Source of the DNA: Bog-950 sp046329515
GTDB taxonomy: Bacteria; Bacteroidota; Bacteroidia; Chitinophagales; LD1
Assembly (NCBI GenBank): GCA_046329515.1
Contig: JAXLUM010000001.1
Coordinates: 1,302,001-1,366,000, forward strand
Length of the DNA: 64,000 bases
Reading direction: 5' to 3'
Part shown: one piece after another, positions 27,935 to 37,755 of the stretch
Layout: the number at the start of each line of letters is the position of its first letter
How positions within the stretch are numbered: position 1 is the stretch's first letter
Program-made: the position numbers and the translations under genes
Notes under the pieces: generated by a model
Seen by the model: only the letters and a program-made list of their open reading frames with translations
Databases searched by the model: none
Told to the model about the DNA's origin: nothing

Positions 27935-29119
27935 CTATTCGCTAACCCAGGCGGCTTCGTAAGCCCCCAGCGCCATGTTAGCCGGGTTTCGCCAGCCGCT
28001 GCCAACAGAGTTTATTGTAAGTATCAGTTCTACGCCATTTGGATATTTCTGCACCAAGGTTTGCAGGCCGCTATCCCCTGCATCAATGGTCTTGTCTCCA
28101 TCATTATCCCAATACAAGGCTCCATCTTTACCATAAATTTTTCCCTGGGTTGATGTGGGGGAGTCAATATTATCCCAGCCCATCATGTTATCATCCATCC
28201 TTGTTTTTTGCGTGCCGTTTAAAATAGCATCGCTGTGCGCAAGAAATGCCATTACTGCAGCCATTTGCCAGGTAGTAAGGTTAAAACCGCCACCACCACA
28301 TAGTTCCGTCCAATCTCCGTTTTCTTTAGGCACAAGGCTGTTTGCGGGCAGTTCATTAAAGGCCTGGCAGTTGGTATTGTTGGGATTTAAATTGCAGGTG
28401 GCATTATAAACTCCTGCAGGCGTAAACACCAGTTCCTGCATAACGGCAATGTATTTAAGGGACATCCATGTTTCAAAATTGGATGTAATAGTGCCCTGCA
28501 CTTGGAGATTTTCCTGTGAGTTAAAGGTGTTTTTGTCGTACAATTTGGGAATCATGGCGCGGAAGAGCGCAAAATTTGCATTAGCGTAACGGTAGCCCTT
28601 AGTTGGGTCATCTAAGGGTTGGGCTGCTGTGGCCTTTAATGAATCCCAACTGGTATTGCTTTCCTGTATGCCTGACCGATGCCGTAGCAACTCTTTAAAG
28701 GTAAGCTTAGCTATAGCACTGTTTTTGTTCCAATAGGAAGGCAGCCAGGGGCCAATGGTATCCTCAATGGTAAGGTTGTTTTGGTCTAACAACTTAATAG
28801 CGCACATGGCGGTAAAGGCCTTTGTAACGCTTGCTATATTTATGGTGGAATGAATGCTCATTGGTGTGCTGTTGCTGCCACCGGCGGGGCTTGTAGCACG
28901 GGCAATACCACCGGAAGCAGAGTCAGCAAATTGCCCATCCTTGTTAATTACAAACGCATACCCTATAGCTACACCGTTTAGCTGACTATCGAGGTTCTGC
29001 TTAAAAAGTTCAACCTTAAAAACTTTAGCGTTAGACTTAATTGTTTTGTCTTTTTTGCAGGATGAGATACCGGCTATAAACAGGCCAAGTAGCACTACAG
29101 GAAAAATTAATTTTTTCAT
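27935..29119 (-). CDS. Beta-lactamase-fold serine hydrolase lipoprotein
   Basis: From the ATG at 29119 the product is 394 residues with a lipoprotein signal (MKKLIFPVVLLGLFIAGISSC), so it is lipidated and faces the periplasm or surface. An upstream start at 29170 would hide the signal. The class C beta-lactamase / penicillin-binding-protein fold is shown by ASVTKAF (the SxxK nucleophile motif), LLRHRSGI and YRYANANFALF (the YxN motif). A C-terminal VELILTINS strand fits the fold's last sheet. Such proteins include D-aminopeptidases, esterases and PBP4-like carboxypeptidases; the substrate cannot be told. Extra cysteines around CNLNPNNTNC suggest a disulfide. It converges on fadJ. Confidence 0.85.
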   Translation of the reverse strand: MKKLIFPVVLLGLFIAGISSCKKDKTIKSNAKVFKVELFKQNLDSQLNGVAIGYAFVINKDGQFADSASGGIARATSPAGGSNSTPMSIHSTINIASVTKAFTAMCAIKLLDQNNLTIEDTIGPWLPSYWNKNSAIAKLTFKELLRHRSGIQESNTSWDSLKATAAQPLDDPTKGYRYANANFALFRAMIPKLYDKNTFNSQENLQVQGTITSNFETWMSLKYIAVMQELVFTPAGVYNATCNLNPNNTNCQAFNELPANSLVPKENGDWTELCGGGGFNLTTWQMAAVMAFLAHSDAILNGTQKTRMDDNMMGWDNIDSPTSTQGKIYGKDGALYWDNDGDKTIDAGDSGLQTLVQKYPNGVELILTINSVGSGWRNPANMALGAYEAAWVSE

Positions 29120-29231
29120 GAACTGGGTTTTAATTGGCATAAAGGTGCCCAACAACCCTTTTTCCCGCAATCAAAAATAGACCGCGAATTTAAACTTCGT
29201 TGCTTGCTTTAGCCTTATAAGTAATTGACAG

Positions 29232-30779
29232 TTAATTGTTTTTAGCAAGCTGGCTTTGCTCTGCTTTTGACTGTTGAATCAACAGTTCCTGTAATGATAT
29301 CCCTTCAATTTTTGCATTCAACCAATTAAAGATGTTGAAGGTTTGAAGGAAATTACGTTCCAACGGATCGTTTTCCATTAATGCGGTTAGCTCAGTTCGT
29401 AACTCCATGCAAACTTTTTGCCGCTGCTGTTTATCGCTGCTGTGGTTTAACTGCAAAAAGTGCCTGAAGAATATCTTTTCGGTTTCAAAATACTTATCTC
29501 TTGTTTGCAGGTAGCGCTTGCTGCTGCGTATGGCGTTCTCAAGCATAACAGCATTGTTTAACTCAAAATGCAGCATAAGGTAAATAATGCGCGTGGCAGC
29601 CTGCATATCACGCCTTAAGTCTACATCCTTTTCATCCAGAATTTCATTAGCCATATCAATAGCTTCACTGAATTTATTCTGAACCATGTATAAGATTAAA
29701 CTGTTAAAGCGAAGTAACATTAACCTCACACGGTTAATACGGCCTTCAAATTTTTTAATGCCTTTACGTGTTTCTTCAAGAAGGCTGCTTGCCTCTTCAA
29801 AGCGGTTTTCGGCAAAAAGTATCAGCGTTTTGTAGGTGCTGAATGTTTCAAAAACAATAGCCTCTACCGCTTCGTTTTTTTCAATAATGCTGTTATCAAA
29901 CTTCGTAAGGTATTCCCGTATAAGGTCAATTCGTTCTAGCTTGGCGCAGTTATTAAAGTAGTTGTTTACTGCGCTTATGTATTTTACCGGTTCTACTTTT
30001 TTCATATGCGGGTTTTTGTCCCACATATCCAGTATCTGTTTCATGTAGCTGAATGACTCTTTATCATTATTGCTAATGAAGTTGTAAATCATTTGTATGG
30101 TAAGCTGTAATTGTTCATTGTAAAATGAATTTTTACTGTGCTGTTTTAAAACAGGGCTTTGCATCAGCATTTCAAACTCCTGCTTTTGTTCCTGGGTGCG
30201 AATGGTGCGTTCATGCCTCCAGAAATACATCAAGCGGTAATAAATGGAAAAGAGGTCCAGGTAAAAACTGTATTGCGCTATTAAGGCCCTTGTCTCTTCT
30301 ACGTTTTTCCCTATTTGCTGGTCCCAATCTTTAGCGGCTATTTCCAGGTGTAGGGCACGTTCACGCGCTTTTATCTCCAGCAGCTTTAAGGGTTGATCGT
30401 ATTGCAAAGCCATTTCCGTTGCGCTTTGCAGTTCGTCAAGGCTTTGGCCGTATAGTGCATGGGTGAATAACACTTCTGCATTTTCTAACCGGTTGTTTAA
30501 TTGAGCGTTCAGCATATCCTGATTGTGATAAGCCCTTTGCGACTTTAATATCTGCTCAAATAAATAGTTTTTAGTTACAGAAAGTTGTTTTACAAATGCC
30601 TCTTTACGGAATTTACGCATTATTGCGGCTTCATCATATTCCTGCTGTTTATCAATAGCATCAAACAACAGCATGTAGTTAGTGGCTTTACTGCCGCTTG
30701 AAAAGAACTTTTTGAAATAGCCTTTCTCGTTCTTGTTTAATCCTTTTATAAGGCGGAAAAGGGCGTCTGTTTTCTGCAT
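29232..30779 (-). CDS. Helical-repeat protein of an unnamed Bacteroidota family, copy 2
   Basis: From the ATG at 30779 the product is 515 residues beginning MQKTDALFRLIKGLNKNEK; a longer frame to 30905 would overlap the divergent mnmD gene. It has no signal peptide and is all-helical, with many Leu/Tyr/Phe-rich helices arranged like a TPR solenoid. It is a paralogue of the protein at 23632-25131: the LIKGLNKNEKGYFKKFF start, a YDE motif and the following helix pair line up. The C-terminal tail is rich in Gln/Ser (LLIQQSKAEQSQLAKNN). The function is unknown. It shares a 48-bp divergent promoter gap with mnmD. Confidence 0.85.
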   Translation of the reverse strand: MQKTDALFRLIKGLNKNEKGYFKKFFSSGSKATNYMLLFDAIDKQQEYDEAAIMRKFRKEAFVKQLSVTKNYLFEQILKSQRAYHNQDMLNAQLNNRLENAEVLFTHALYGQSLDELQSATEMALQYDQPLKLLEIKARERALHLEIAAKDWDQQIGKNVEETRALIAQYSFYLDLFSIYYRLMYFWRHERTIRTQEQKQEFEMLMQSPVLKQHSKNSFYNEQLQLTIQMIYNFISNNDKESFSYMKQILDMWDKNPHMKKVEPVKYISAVNNYFNNCAKLERIDLIREYLTKFDNSIIEKNEAVEAIVFETFSTYKTLILFAENRFEEASSLLEETRKGIKKFEGRINRVRLMLLRFNSLILYMVQNKFSEAIDMANEILDEKDVDLRRDMQAATRIIYLMLHFELNNAVMLENAIRSSKRYLQTRDKYFETEKIFFRHFLQLNHSSDKQQRQKVCMELRTELTALMENDPLERNFLQTFNIFNWLNAKIEGISLQELLIQQSKAEQSQLAKNN

Positions 30780-30827
30780 ACTGTAATTAACACAACTTAC
30801 CCCTATTTTCGCCATAAATTTCCATAA

Positions 30828-31511
30828 GTGCAAATAATTACCACGGCCGATGGCTCGCACACACTTTATTCTGAACAATTCAATGAAATATACCATAGCC
30901 GCCATGGGGCTATACAGGAGTCAAAGCATGTTTTTATTGAAGCGGGGTTGAATGCCGTTTTGCGTTCCGGCGAGGTATTCAGCAATGAAAATCCTGTCTA
31001 TATTTTTGAAACAGGCTTTGGTACGGGTTTGAATGCGCTGTTAACCATGCTGGAGGCAGAGAAGCAGAACTTTAAGGTAAACTATACTTCCATTGAGCTT
31101 TATCCTATACCTATTGAAACTATTAAAGAATTGAACTATACGGATATACTAGGCTACCAGTATTGTTACGGCCCTTACCATAGTTTGCATTTGGTTCGTT
31201 GGAATGAAGTGCACCCTGTAACCCCTCATTTCAGTTTTAAGAAAATTCAGGATAGTTTATTGCAGTATCAACTGCCTTCTGAAACATACCACCTGATTTA
31301 CTTTGATGCCTTTGCACCGGAACATCAGCCGGAGATGTGGACTGCTGAAGTTTTTACAAAAGTGTATAAAGCGCTGAAGCCGGGAGGATTGTTAGTAACC
31401 TACTGCTCGAAAAGTGTTGTGCAAAAGGCGATGAAGGAGGCTGGTTTTAGTATTGAAAAACTTCCCGGGCCACCGGGTAAACGCGAAATGATACGGGCGC
31501 ATAAACGTTAA
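30828..31511 (+). CDS. mnmD: tRNA 5-methylaminomethyl-2-thiouridine methyltransferase, stand-alone
   Basis: A 227-residue SAM-dependent methyltransferase of the MnmC N-domain family, starting at a GTG. The family signature TADGSHTLYSEQFNE is followed by YHSRHGAIQESKHVFIEAGL. The SAM-binding loop is ETGFGTGLNA (61-70), and YFDAFAPEHQPEMW is the substrate-side motif. In E. coli this activity is fused to an FAD oxidase in MnmC; here no oxidase domain is attached, as in the separate MnmD form. It would finish the mnm5s2U modification at tRNA position 34. The divergent neighbour is the helical-repeat protein. Confidence 0.9.
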   Translation: MQIITTADGSHTLYSEQFNEIYHSRHGAIQESKHVFIEAGLNAVLRSGEVFSNENPVYIFETGFGTGLNALLTMLEAEKQNFKVNYTSIELYPIPIETIKELNYTDILGYQYCYGPYHSLHLVRWNEVHPVTPHFSFKKIQDSLLQYQLPSETYHLIYFDAFAPEHQPEMWTAEVFTKVYKALKPGGLLVTYCSKSVVQKAMKEAGFSIEKLPGPPGKREMIRAHKR

Positions 31512-31592
31512 CACTGCGCAAATAGGCTGCGTTCATAAATTTTAGCTTGCCGCCGCAATAATTTTCTCTTTTTTGAGGAGGATTGAAACCTT

Positions 31593-34301
31593 ATGCTTCG
31601 CATTTACAAAGCTTCAGCCGGTAGCGGCAAAACATATACCCTGGTAAAGGAGTTTTTGCGCATAGCGCTTAAACGGCCTGATAGCTTCAAGCATATACTG
31701 GCCATTACCTTTACCAACAAGGCTGCTAATGAAATGAAGGAGCGCATTGTTTCAATGCTTGGTAATATTAAAAGCAGAAATGAGAAAGCGAAAGAACTGA
31801 TTGAGGAGTTGGGTGCCGAAACGGGACTAAGCGAGGCGGAGGTAGTTGAAAATGCAGATGGATTACTGAAAGCCATATTACACAACTATGGCGATTTGAA
31901 CGTAAGCACTATAGATAGTTTTGTACACCGTATAGTGCGAAGCTTTGCGCATGACCTGCACCTTTCCATGAATTTTAGCATTGAAATGGACCGCGATAAA
32001 CTGCTGAATGATGTAGTGGAGTTATTGATGGACCGTTTGCATGATGAAGATGACCAGGTAACCAATGCAGTGGTTGAATTTGCCGAATCGAACATAGAAG
32101 AAGGCAAAAGTTGGAACGTAGAACACCAGCTAATAGCCTTAGCAAAGGAGCTGTTTAATGAAGATGCCATACCTCATTTGGAAGAGCTAAGCCACTTTGA
32201 TTTAAATGAGATAAAGAAAGTCAGAAGCAGTCTGCACGCTTTTGTAAAGGCGTTTGAAGGCAAGTTGTGCGAGGAAGGTAAGAAGGCCTACGACTTAATA
32301 TTGGCTCAGGGCCTTAATGCTAAAAGCTTTTTTCACTCAGAGCGGGGCATATTTGGCTTCTTCAGAAAGTATGCAGAGGGCGTGTTTCCTACGGACATGC
32401 TGGGGAACAGTTATGTGCTGAAAACGATAAACGAAGGTAAGTGGGGTGGCGGTAAAATATCAAGCGATGAATTGAGCAGGATTGATTCCATAACGCCGCA
32501 ATTAGTTCAACATTACCAAAATATTGTAACGTACTGTGAGAGGCAAAGCGCTGATTACCATTTGGCACAACTGTTATTGAATCGTTTTTATGCTTTTATT
32601 CTTTTAGCGGATATACAAAAGCTGTTGGAGGAATACAAAAAGGAAAACAACATATTACACATCAGCGAATTTCAACAGAAGATACATGCCATAGTGCGCG
32701 AGCAGGATGCGCCAATAATATATGAGCGCATTGGCGAGTGGTTTAATAATATATTGATAGACGAACACCAGGATACATCGGTATTGCAATGGCAGAACTT
32801 AGTACCGTTAATAGAAAACAGCCAGTTTAAAACGGAAGAGAGTTTAGTTGTAGGCGATGGCAAGCAGGCCATATACCGTTTCAGAAATGGCAAAGTGGAA
32901 CAGTTTGCCGTGTTGCCTAAAATTTATGGAAGCGAAAGTGATGAACGCCTTAAAGAGCGGGAGATAGCGATAAATAACTATGGCACTGAGAGCCTGACGC
33001 TTAAATACAACTTCAGAAGCCGCAAGCACATTGTGGAATTTAATAACAGCTTATATAATGTGCTGGGTGAGTTAAACGAATTAGCAGATAAAAGTATTTA
33101 TGAAGGGCAGCAGCAACTTCAGGGCCGGAAAGAGGATGGTGGTTTGGTTAGCCTGTCCTTTTTGCCGGATGTTGGCACCCCTGATTTATTGGATGAAGAG
33201 CGCTGTAAGCGGGTAGAGGAGCTTATTACGGATGCAAGAAACAGAGGATATGGACTGAATGATATTGCTATACTGACGCGCAATAATAAAAATGGAAGTC
33301 TTTTGGCATCGTGGTTAATTGGTAAAGGCGTGCCGGTAATTTCATCGGAAAGCTTATTGATTGACCGTTCCCCTAAAGTAAAGTTGTTACTGGCGGTGCT
33401 GAATTACTTTGACCAGAGAGAGAATCATATTGCCCGCGCTGAAATAGTTTATTACGTCAACCTGTTATCGGGAAAAACGCCTTTGCGGTTTGAGCAGTTT
33501 GATTTTAAAGCCGCAGAGGAACAGTTTGAATTGCAGCTTTCGCAATTAATCGATAAAGATTTCAGAAGTTATAATTTTTTAAGCTACCATCTTAATGAGC
33601 TTATTTATGAGTTGATGCACTTTTTCGGCTTAAGCGATGCCGACCCTTTCCTGCAATATTTTATGGATGAAGTAATGGCCTTTAGCGCAAATAACCGCAG
33701 TAACATCCGCGAGTTTTTGGGTTGGTGGGAAGAGGTGAAGTATAACAAAAGCATTATTTACCCCGAAACGCTTGATGCCGTTCGTTTAATGACCATTCAC
33801 AAAAGTAAGGGGCTTCAATTCCCCGTGGTTATTATGGCAGATGCTGATTGGCCCAAGCGCAATAGCAGCAAAAACTTTTGGGTGCGTTTTGATAAACCCT
33901 GGTTGCCCGGTTTGCACCTGGGCATACTTTCTGTAACGAAAGACGTAGAGGAAACTGAATTTGCCTACCTGTATGAACAGGAAACGGCCAGTTCTTTTTT
34001 AGATATGCTTAACCTGGTATATGTAGCTACTACGCGCGCTGAGGATATGCTGTACATTCTTTCCACTGAAATGAAGAATGAGCCGAAGGAAAATAATTCA
34101 GTAACTGCTTTATGGATAACTTATTTAAAGGCCTTAGGTGTTTGGGAAGGTTTTAGGGAATACACTTTTGGAGATGCGGAAACGAAGAAAGAAGTAAAAG
34201 CTGCGAAAAAAGGAATAGAGGTTTATACCACTGGCTACTTACCGCCAAAGGCTAAGCAGGCGCTTAAAATTGCCATTAGGAAAAAGGAGGAGAAGGTATG
34301 A
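31593..34301 (+). CDS. AddA/RecB-like UvrD-family helicase subunit
   Basis: A 902-residue superfamily 1 helicase. All motifs are present: I KASAGSGKTYTL (6-17), Ia AITFTNKAANEMK, II ILIDEHQDTS, III VVGDGKQAIYRFR, IV LKYNFRSRKH, V MTIHKSKGLQFP and VI VYVATTRAEDMLY. It overlaps the next gene by 4 bp (ATGA), so the two are translationally coupled, like addA-addB pairs. The chain ends about 80 residues after motif VI with a lysine-rich tail and lacks the C-terminal nuclease domain of typical AddA and RecB. It would unwind DNA ends for recombination repair, with nuclease activity coming only from the partner. Some Bacteroidota RecB-like proteins are longer, so the short end deserves a check. Confidence 0.88.
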   Translation: MLRIYKASAGSGKTYTLVKEFLRIALKRPDSFKHILAITFTNKAANEMKERIVSMLGNIKSRNEKAKELIEELGAETGLSEAEVVENADGLLKAILHNYGDLNVSTIDSFVHRIVRSFAHDLHLSMNFSIEMDRDKLLNDVVELLMDRLHDEDDQVTNAVVEFAESNIEEGKSWNVEHQLIALAKELFNEDAIPHLEELSHFDLNEIKKVRSSLHAFVKAFEGKLCEEGKKAYDLILAQGLNAKSFFHSERGIFGFFRKYAEGVFPTDMLGNSYVLKTINEGKWGGGKISSDELSRIDSITPQLVQHYQNIVTYCERQSADYHLAQLLLNRFYAFILLADIQKLLEEYKKENNILHISEFQQKIHAIVREQDAPIIYERIGEWFNNILIDEHQDTSVLQWQNLVPLIENSQFKTEESLVVGDGKQAIYRFRNGKVEQFAVLPKIYGSESDERLKEREIAINNYGTESLTLKYNFRSRKHIVEFNNSLYNVLGELNELADKSIYEGQQQLQGRKEDGGLVSLSFLPDVGTPDLLDEERCKRVEELITDARNRGYGLNDIAILTRNNKNGSLLASWLIGKGVPVISSESLLIDRSPKVKLLLAVLNYFDQRENHIARAEIVYYVNLLSGKTPLRFEQFDFKAAEEQFELQLSQLIDKDFRSYNFLSYHLNELIYELMHFFGLSDADPFLQYFMDEVMAFSANNRSNIREFLGWWEEVKYNKSIIYPETLDAVRLMTIHKSKGLQFPVVIMADADWPKRNSSKNFWVRFDKPWLPGLHLGILSVTKDVEETEFAYLYEQETASSFLDMLNLVYVATTRAEDMLYILSTEMKNEPKENNSVTALWITYLKALGVWEGFREYTFGDAETKKEVKAAKKGIEVYTTGYLPPKAKQALKIAIRKKEEKV

Positions 34302-37117
34302 GCGCGAAGTTTTTGAGCAAGGTAGCCCAACATGTTAGCAGTAAAGGAACAGCGGGCGGTGTATTGGTGTTGTTTCCCACCCGGAGGGCATGCACTTATT
34401 TCCGCGATGAATTAAAGCGGAATAATGCGGAAGGCATCGATAGCGTAATGATAAAGACGCTGGAAGATTGGTTGATTGGCAACAGTAAGTTACAACTTAT
34501 AGAGCCGCTTGAGCAATTGCTTACGCTTTACGATTTATATAAGGAGAAAGGAGGAGAAGAGACTGCTGAAGAATTTTTCGGCATGGGCGAGGTAATGCTC
34601 TCAGACTTTAATGAAGTGGATTTGCAATTGGCGAACGCGAAATCTTTTTTCAATTACCTTGAGCAGTTACAGAGCATGAAGGTATATGTGCCGGGTGAAG
34701 ATGAATTGTCGGAATACTCTGTACGCTATCAAAAGTTCTGGCAGACTTTCAAAGAACTGTATACGGCCCTACGGGAGAAACTTAAGGCAAATAATAAGGC
34801 CTATTTAGGAATGGTTTATCGCGCAGTGGCTGAGAATTTGAGTTTACTGAGCAAGCTGCCGAAGAACATTTATATAGCCGGGTTCTCAAACCTTACTAAA
34901 AGCGAAGAGAAAATTATCAACCATCTGGTCCTAGAAGGGGCTGAAGTATTATGGGACTACGATAGTTATTATGCGGATGATACTTTTCAGGAAGCGGGAG
35001 TTGCTTTCAGAAAATATGAAAGAACGCATAGAGTAAATAAAGAGGAGTGGTTGAGCCATGCATTAAATACTGCACCAAAGCAGGTTAATATTATTGGTGT
35101 TGCTAAGAATGTAGGCCAAACAAAAGTTGCGGCAGATATTTTGGTTAACAGGTTGAAGCTGACACCCGAGGAAGAAAAAGATACCGCAATAATTGTATTG
35201 GATAACAAGTTGCTGAATCCGCTGATTAATGCTGTTTCGCCTTATGTCAGCGCCATGAACGTTTCCATGGGGTTGCCATTAAACAATACACCTTTTGCGG
35301 AACTGCTGAAGATTGTTTTCAGCTTACAGGAAAACGCGGAACGTTTTAGTAAGAACGATAACCTGCGTTTTTATCACCGCGATGTGTTTGATATGCTGCA
35401 ACATGCTTACACTGAATTTCTGTTGCCCGATAAAAAGCCGGTTGCTGATTTTATAAGCCGCATGAAGCGTTTCAACCGCATGGTAATAAGCCGCAAAGAA
35501 TTGGTTCAGGCCTTTGGTGAAGAGTTAAGCGGGCTTTTGTTTTGGAATACTAATGTGGTTGATGAGTATTTGGCAAATGTTAATGCGCTGATTGAAAAGT
35601 TTAAATCTGTATTTACCGCGAAGGAAGAACCCGAAGCGGCTGAATTTGCTGAAGACCTGGAGTGGCTTTCCTATTTTAAAGAAATAGGAGATAAAATTGG
35701 CGCAGCAGTAAAAGGAGGCGAGCAAATAACAGTGCAGGCCATGCGGAAGTTGCTTATAGAGCACATCCGCTGGCAGGTGGTACCCTTTGAAGGGGAGCCG
35801 GTGAGGGGCCTGCAGCTAATGGGTATATTGGAGAGCAGGGCTATTGATTTTAAGAATGTGATTATCCTTTCCATGAACGAGGGCATCTTCCCGGCATCCA
35901 AAACGCAGCCCACCTATATTCCTTATGAAATGCGTAAGGAGTTTTTGAGCACGCACCTTGAGCGCGATGCCACAGCGGCTTACCTGTTTTACCGCTTAAT
36001 GCAAAGGGCCGAAAATGTATACCTGCTATATAATACCGAGCCAGATGAATTAGGAGGTGGAGAAAAGAGCCGGTTTATATTGCAACTGCAGCATGAATGG
36101 AAGGAGAAGAACGCAGCCGTGGATATAAAAGAGTATGTATATTCTGTTGACCCGCCTGTGGCACTTGCTGATGATTTGATTGGAATTGAGAAAACGCCTG
36201 AGTTGTTACAACCCATGGTGAATAACCTGGCTGATTATGGTATTTCTCCTTCAGCAATTAATACGTACATCAACTGCTCGCTACAATATTATTTTAAGTA
36301 CGTAGCAAAATTGCGGGAGCAGGATGATATTGAGGAAAGCATGGAAGCTTCTACATTGGGTTCAGCCGTGCACCATGTGCTGGAAAATATTTATGCAGAT
36401 GTAAAAGGCAAAGCACTGGATATTGCTTTTGTTGAGGAAGCTGCGCGAAACAAAAAGCGCATTGATGATTTACTGCGAGAGTTTTTTAAAGGCCGTTTTG
36501 ATGATGAAAGTTTGCGCAAAGGAAAGAATTATCTTTTATACCGGGTATGCGGCAAATTGATTGATGAGTTTTTTAAGCAGGAGAAAAGAACACTTGCACT
36601 ACTGGAAGATAGTGGAATGAACATGCTTATTGATATGCTGGAGAATGAGATGGCGCATACCGTAGAAGTAAATGGCGTTCATTTAAAGATTAAAGGTAAG
36701 GTAGATAGAGTAGAAAGGGTGGGAGAGGTAATACATGTGGCGGATTATAAAACAGGTTCGGCAATAGGCAGTAAAATTGAAACGGAAGATATGCTGGGCC
36801 TTGCTGATGACCCCAAGTTTGCCAAGGCCATGCAATTGCTGTGCTATGCCTGGCTGTATTGGAAAGGTAATAGCACAGATAGTACCTCTCTGCAAATTCG
36901 TTCAGGGATTTATTGGCTTAGAGATTCGGCCAAAGGATTTGATACCTTAAAAATTGGAAGCAGCGATGCTTTAGGCCCGGAAGTAATACTGCAATTTGAA
37001 GAAACCTTAAAGAAAGTATTAGGCGATTTGGTTAATCCGCAACTGCCGTTTACTAAAACTATACATGTAGAGCGCTGCGTTAACTGCGAGTTTGTGCGCA
37101 TTTGCCGCCGTAACTAA
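34298..37117 (+). CDS. AddB-like PD-(D/E)XK nuclease with Fe-S cluster
   Basis: A 939-residue partner of the upstream helicase. The first 600 residues are an inactivated helicase-like scaffold (start VLVLFPTRRACTYFRDEL; ILSMNEGIFPASKT). The C-terminal third holds the RecB-type nuclease: Asp803 in KVDRVERV, then Asp816-Tyr817-Lys818 in VADYKTGS. Four cysteines are placed as in AddB Fe-S nucleases: Cys660 in YINCSLQYYF and Cys927, Cys930 and Cys936 in CVNCEFVRIC. The cluster locks the nuclease fold. With its helicase partner it should resect double-strand ends for RecA loading. It converges on the esterase gene with a 4-bp overlap of stops. Confidence 0.9.
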   Translation: MSAKFLSKVAQHVSSKGTAGGVLVLFPTRRACTYFRDELKRNNAEGIDSVMIKTLEDWLIGNSKLQLIEPLEQLLTLYDLYKEKGGEETAEEFFGMGEVMLSDFNEVDLQLANAKSFFNYLEQLQSMKVYVPGEDELSEYSVRYQKFWQTFKELYTALREKLKANNKAYLGMVYRAVAENLSLLSKLPKNIYIAGFSNLTKSEEKIINHLVLEGAEVLWDYDSYYADDTFQEAGVAFRKYERTHRVNKEEWLSHALNTAPKQVNIIGVAKNVGQTKVAADILVNRLKLTPEEEKDTAIIVLDNKLLNPLINAVSPYVSAMNVSMGLPLNNTPFAELLKIVFSLQENAERFSKNDNLRFYHRDVFDMLQHAYTEFLLPDKKPVADFISRMKRFNRMVISRKELVQAFGEELSGLLFWNTNVVDEYLANVNALIEKFKSVFTAKEEPEAAEFAEDLEWLSYFKEIGDKIGAAVKGGEQITVQAMRKLLIEHIRWQVVPFEGEPVRGLQLMGILESRAIDFKNVIILSMNEGIFPASKTQPTYIPYEMRKEFLSTHLERDATAAYLFYRLMQRAENVYLLYNTEPDELGGGEKSRFILQLQHEWKEKNAAVDIKEYVYSVDPPVALADDLIGIEKTPELLQPMVNNLADYGISPSAINTYINCSLQYYFKYVAKLREQDDIEESMEASTLGSAVHHVLENIYADVKGKALDIAFVEEAARNKKRIDDLLREFFKGRFDDESLRKGKNYLLYRVCGKLIDEFFKQEKRTLALLEDSGMNMLIDMLENEMAHTVEVNGVHLKIKGKVDRVERVGEVIHVADYKTGSAIGSKIETEDMLGLADDPKFAKAMQLLCYAWLYWKGNSTDSTSLQIRSGIYWLRDSAKGFDTLKIGSSDALGPEVILQFEETLKKVLGDLVNPQLPFTKTIHVERCVNCEFVRICRRN

Positions 37118-37755
37118 AAACTGCTGAGGAGCTTTTGAAGTAATTCGGGTTTTATAACATGCCCGCCTTCAAATTCAACTACATTAAGGTTCAATTCCTT
37201 CCAATGTTCAATGGCTTTATGCATCATTTCAACAGGGAAGTATTCATCCTTATTGCCATATATTAAGTGGTTTTTACTGTGCTTTAAACCGGAGTTAGCC
37301 GCAAGTGGAATTAGTTCAGGCCCCACTTCGCCGGCGTATACTACCAGATGGTCTACGTGCTTTTGTGTAGCATTCATCCAGCGGGTGATGGTGCTGGCAC
37401 CCTGCGAAAAACCAAGCGCAATTACTTTAGCATCAGCATGCTTTTCAAACTCAAACAAGTCATAAACATCATCAAGGTAATTAATGTAGTCTTTTATCTC
37501 ATTCAGGCGGTCGGCCTTGGTCATCCAGGTAGCGCCTACATCGCCACCGGCACCTTTAAGGTAAAAGCGGTTTAGTGCTTCAGGGGCAATAAAAAAGTGT
37601 TGTTCGTTAGCAAGGCTTTCAAAATTCTTCAAAAAGCTTTCTGCCGATTGTCCGAAACCATGTACTACCAGCCAGATGTAACGGGTTTTATCGCTGATAT
37701 TCCCCAGGGTATAAAAGCGCGCTGTTTTGTTTACTATAATGTGGTTCTCTTTCAT
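37114..37755 (-). CDS. Cytoplasmic carboxylesterase, phospholipase/carboxylesterase-like
   Basis: A 213-residue alpha/beta hydrolase without a signal peptide. LVVHGFGQSAESF (29-41) supplies the oxyanion region, GFSQGA contains nucleophile Ser117, and Asp170 (GNKDEYF) and His199 (EGGHV) complete the triad. Size and motifs match the phospholipase/carboxylesterase family (PF02230 type). The substrate is likely a small ester or acyl-thioester, unproven. Its ATG overlaps the stop of the upstream Lnb-like gene (ATGA), so the two are coupled in an operon of yqgE, the Lnb-like gene and this esterase. Confidence 0.85.
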   Translation of the reverse strand: MKENHIIVNKTARFYTLGNISDKTRYIWLVVHGFGQSAESFLKNFESLANEQHFFIAPEALNRFYLKGAGGDVGATWMTKADRLNEIKDYINYLDDVYDLFEFEKHADAKVIALGFSQGASTITRWMNATQKHVDHLVVYAGEVGPELIPLAANSGLKHSKNHLIYGNKDEYFPVEMMHKAIEHWKELNLNVVEFEGGHVIKPELLQKLLSSF

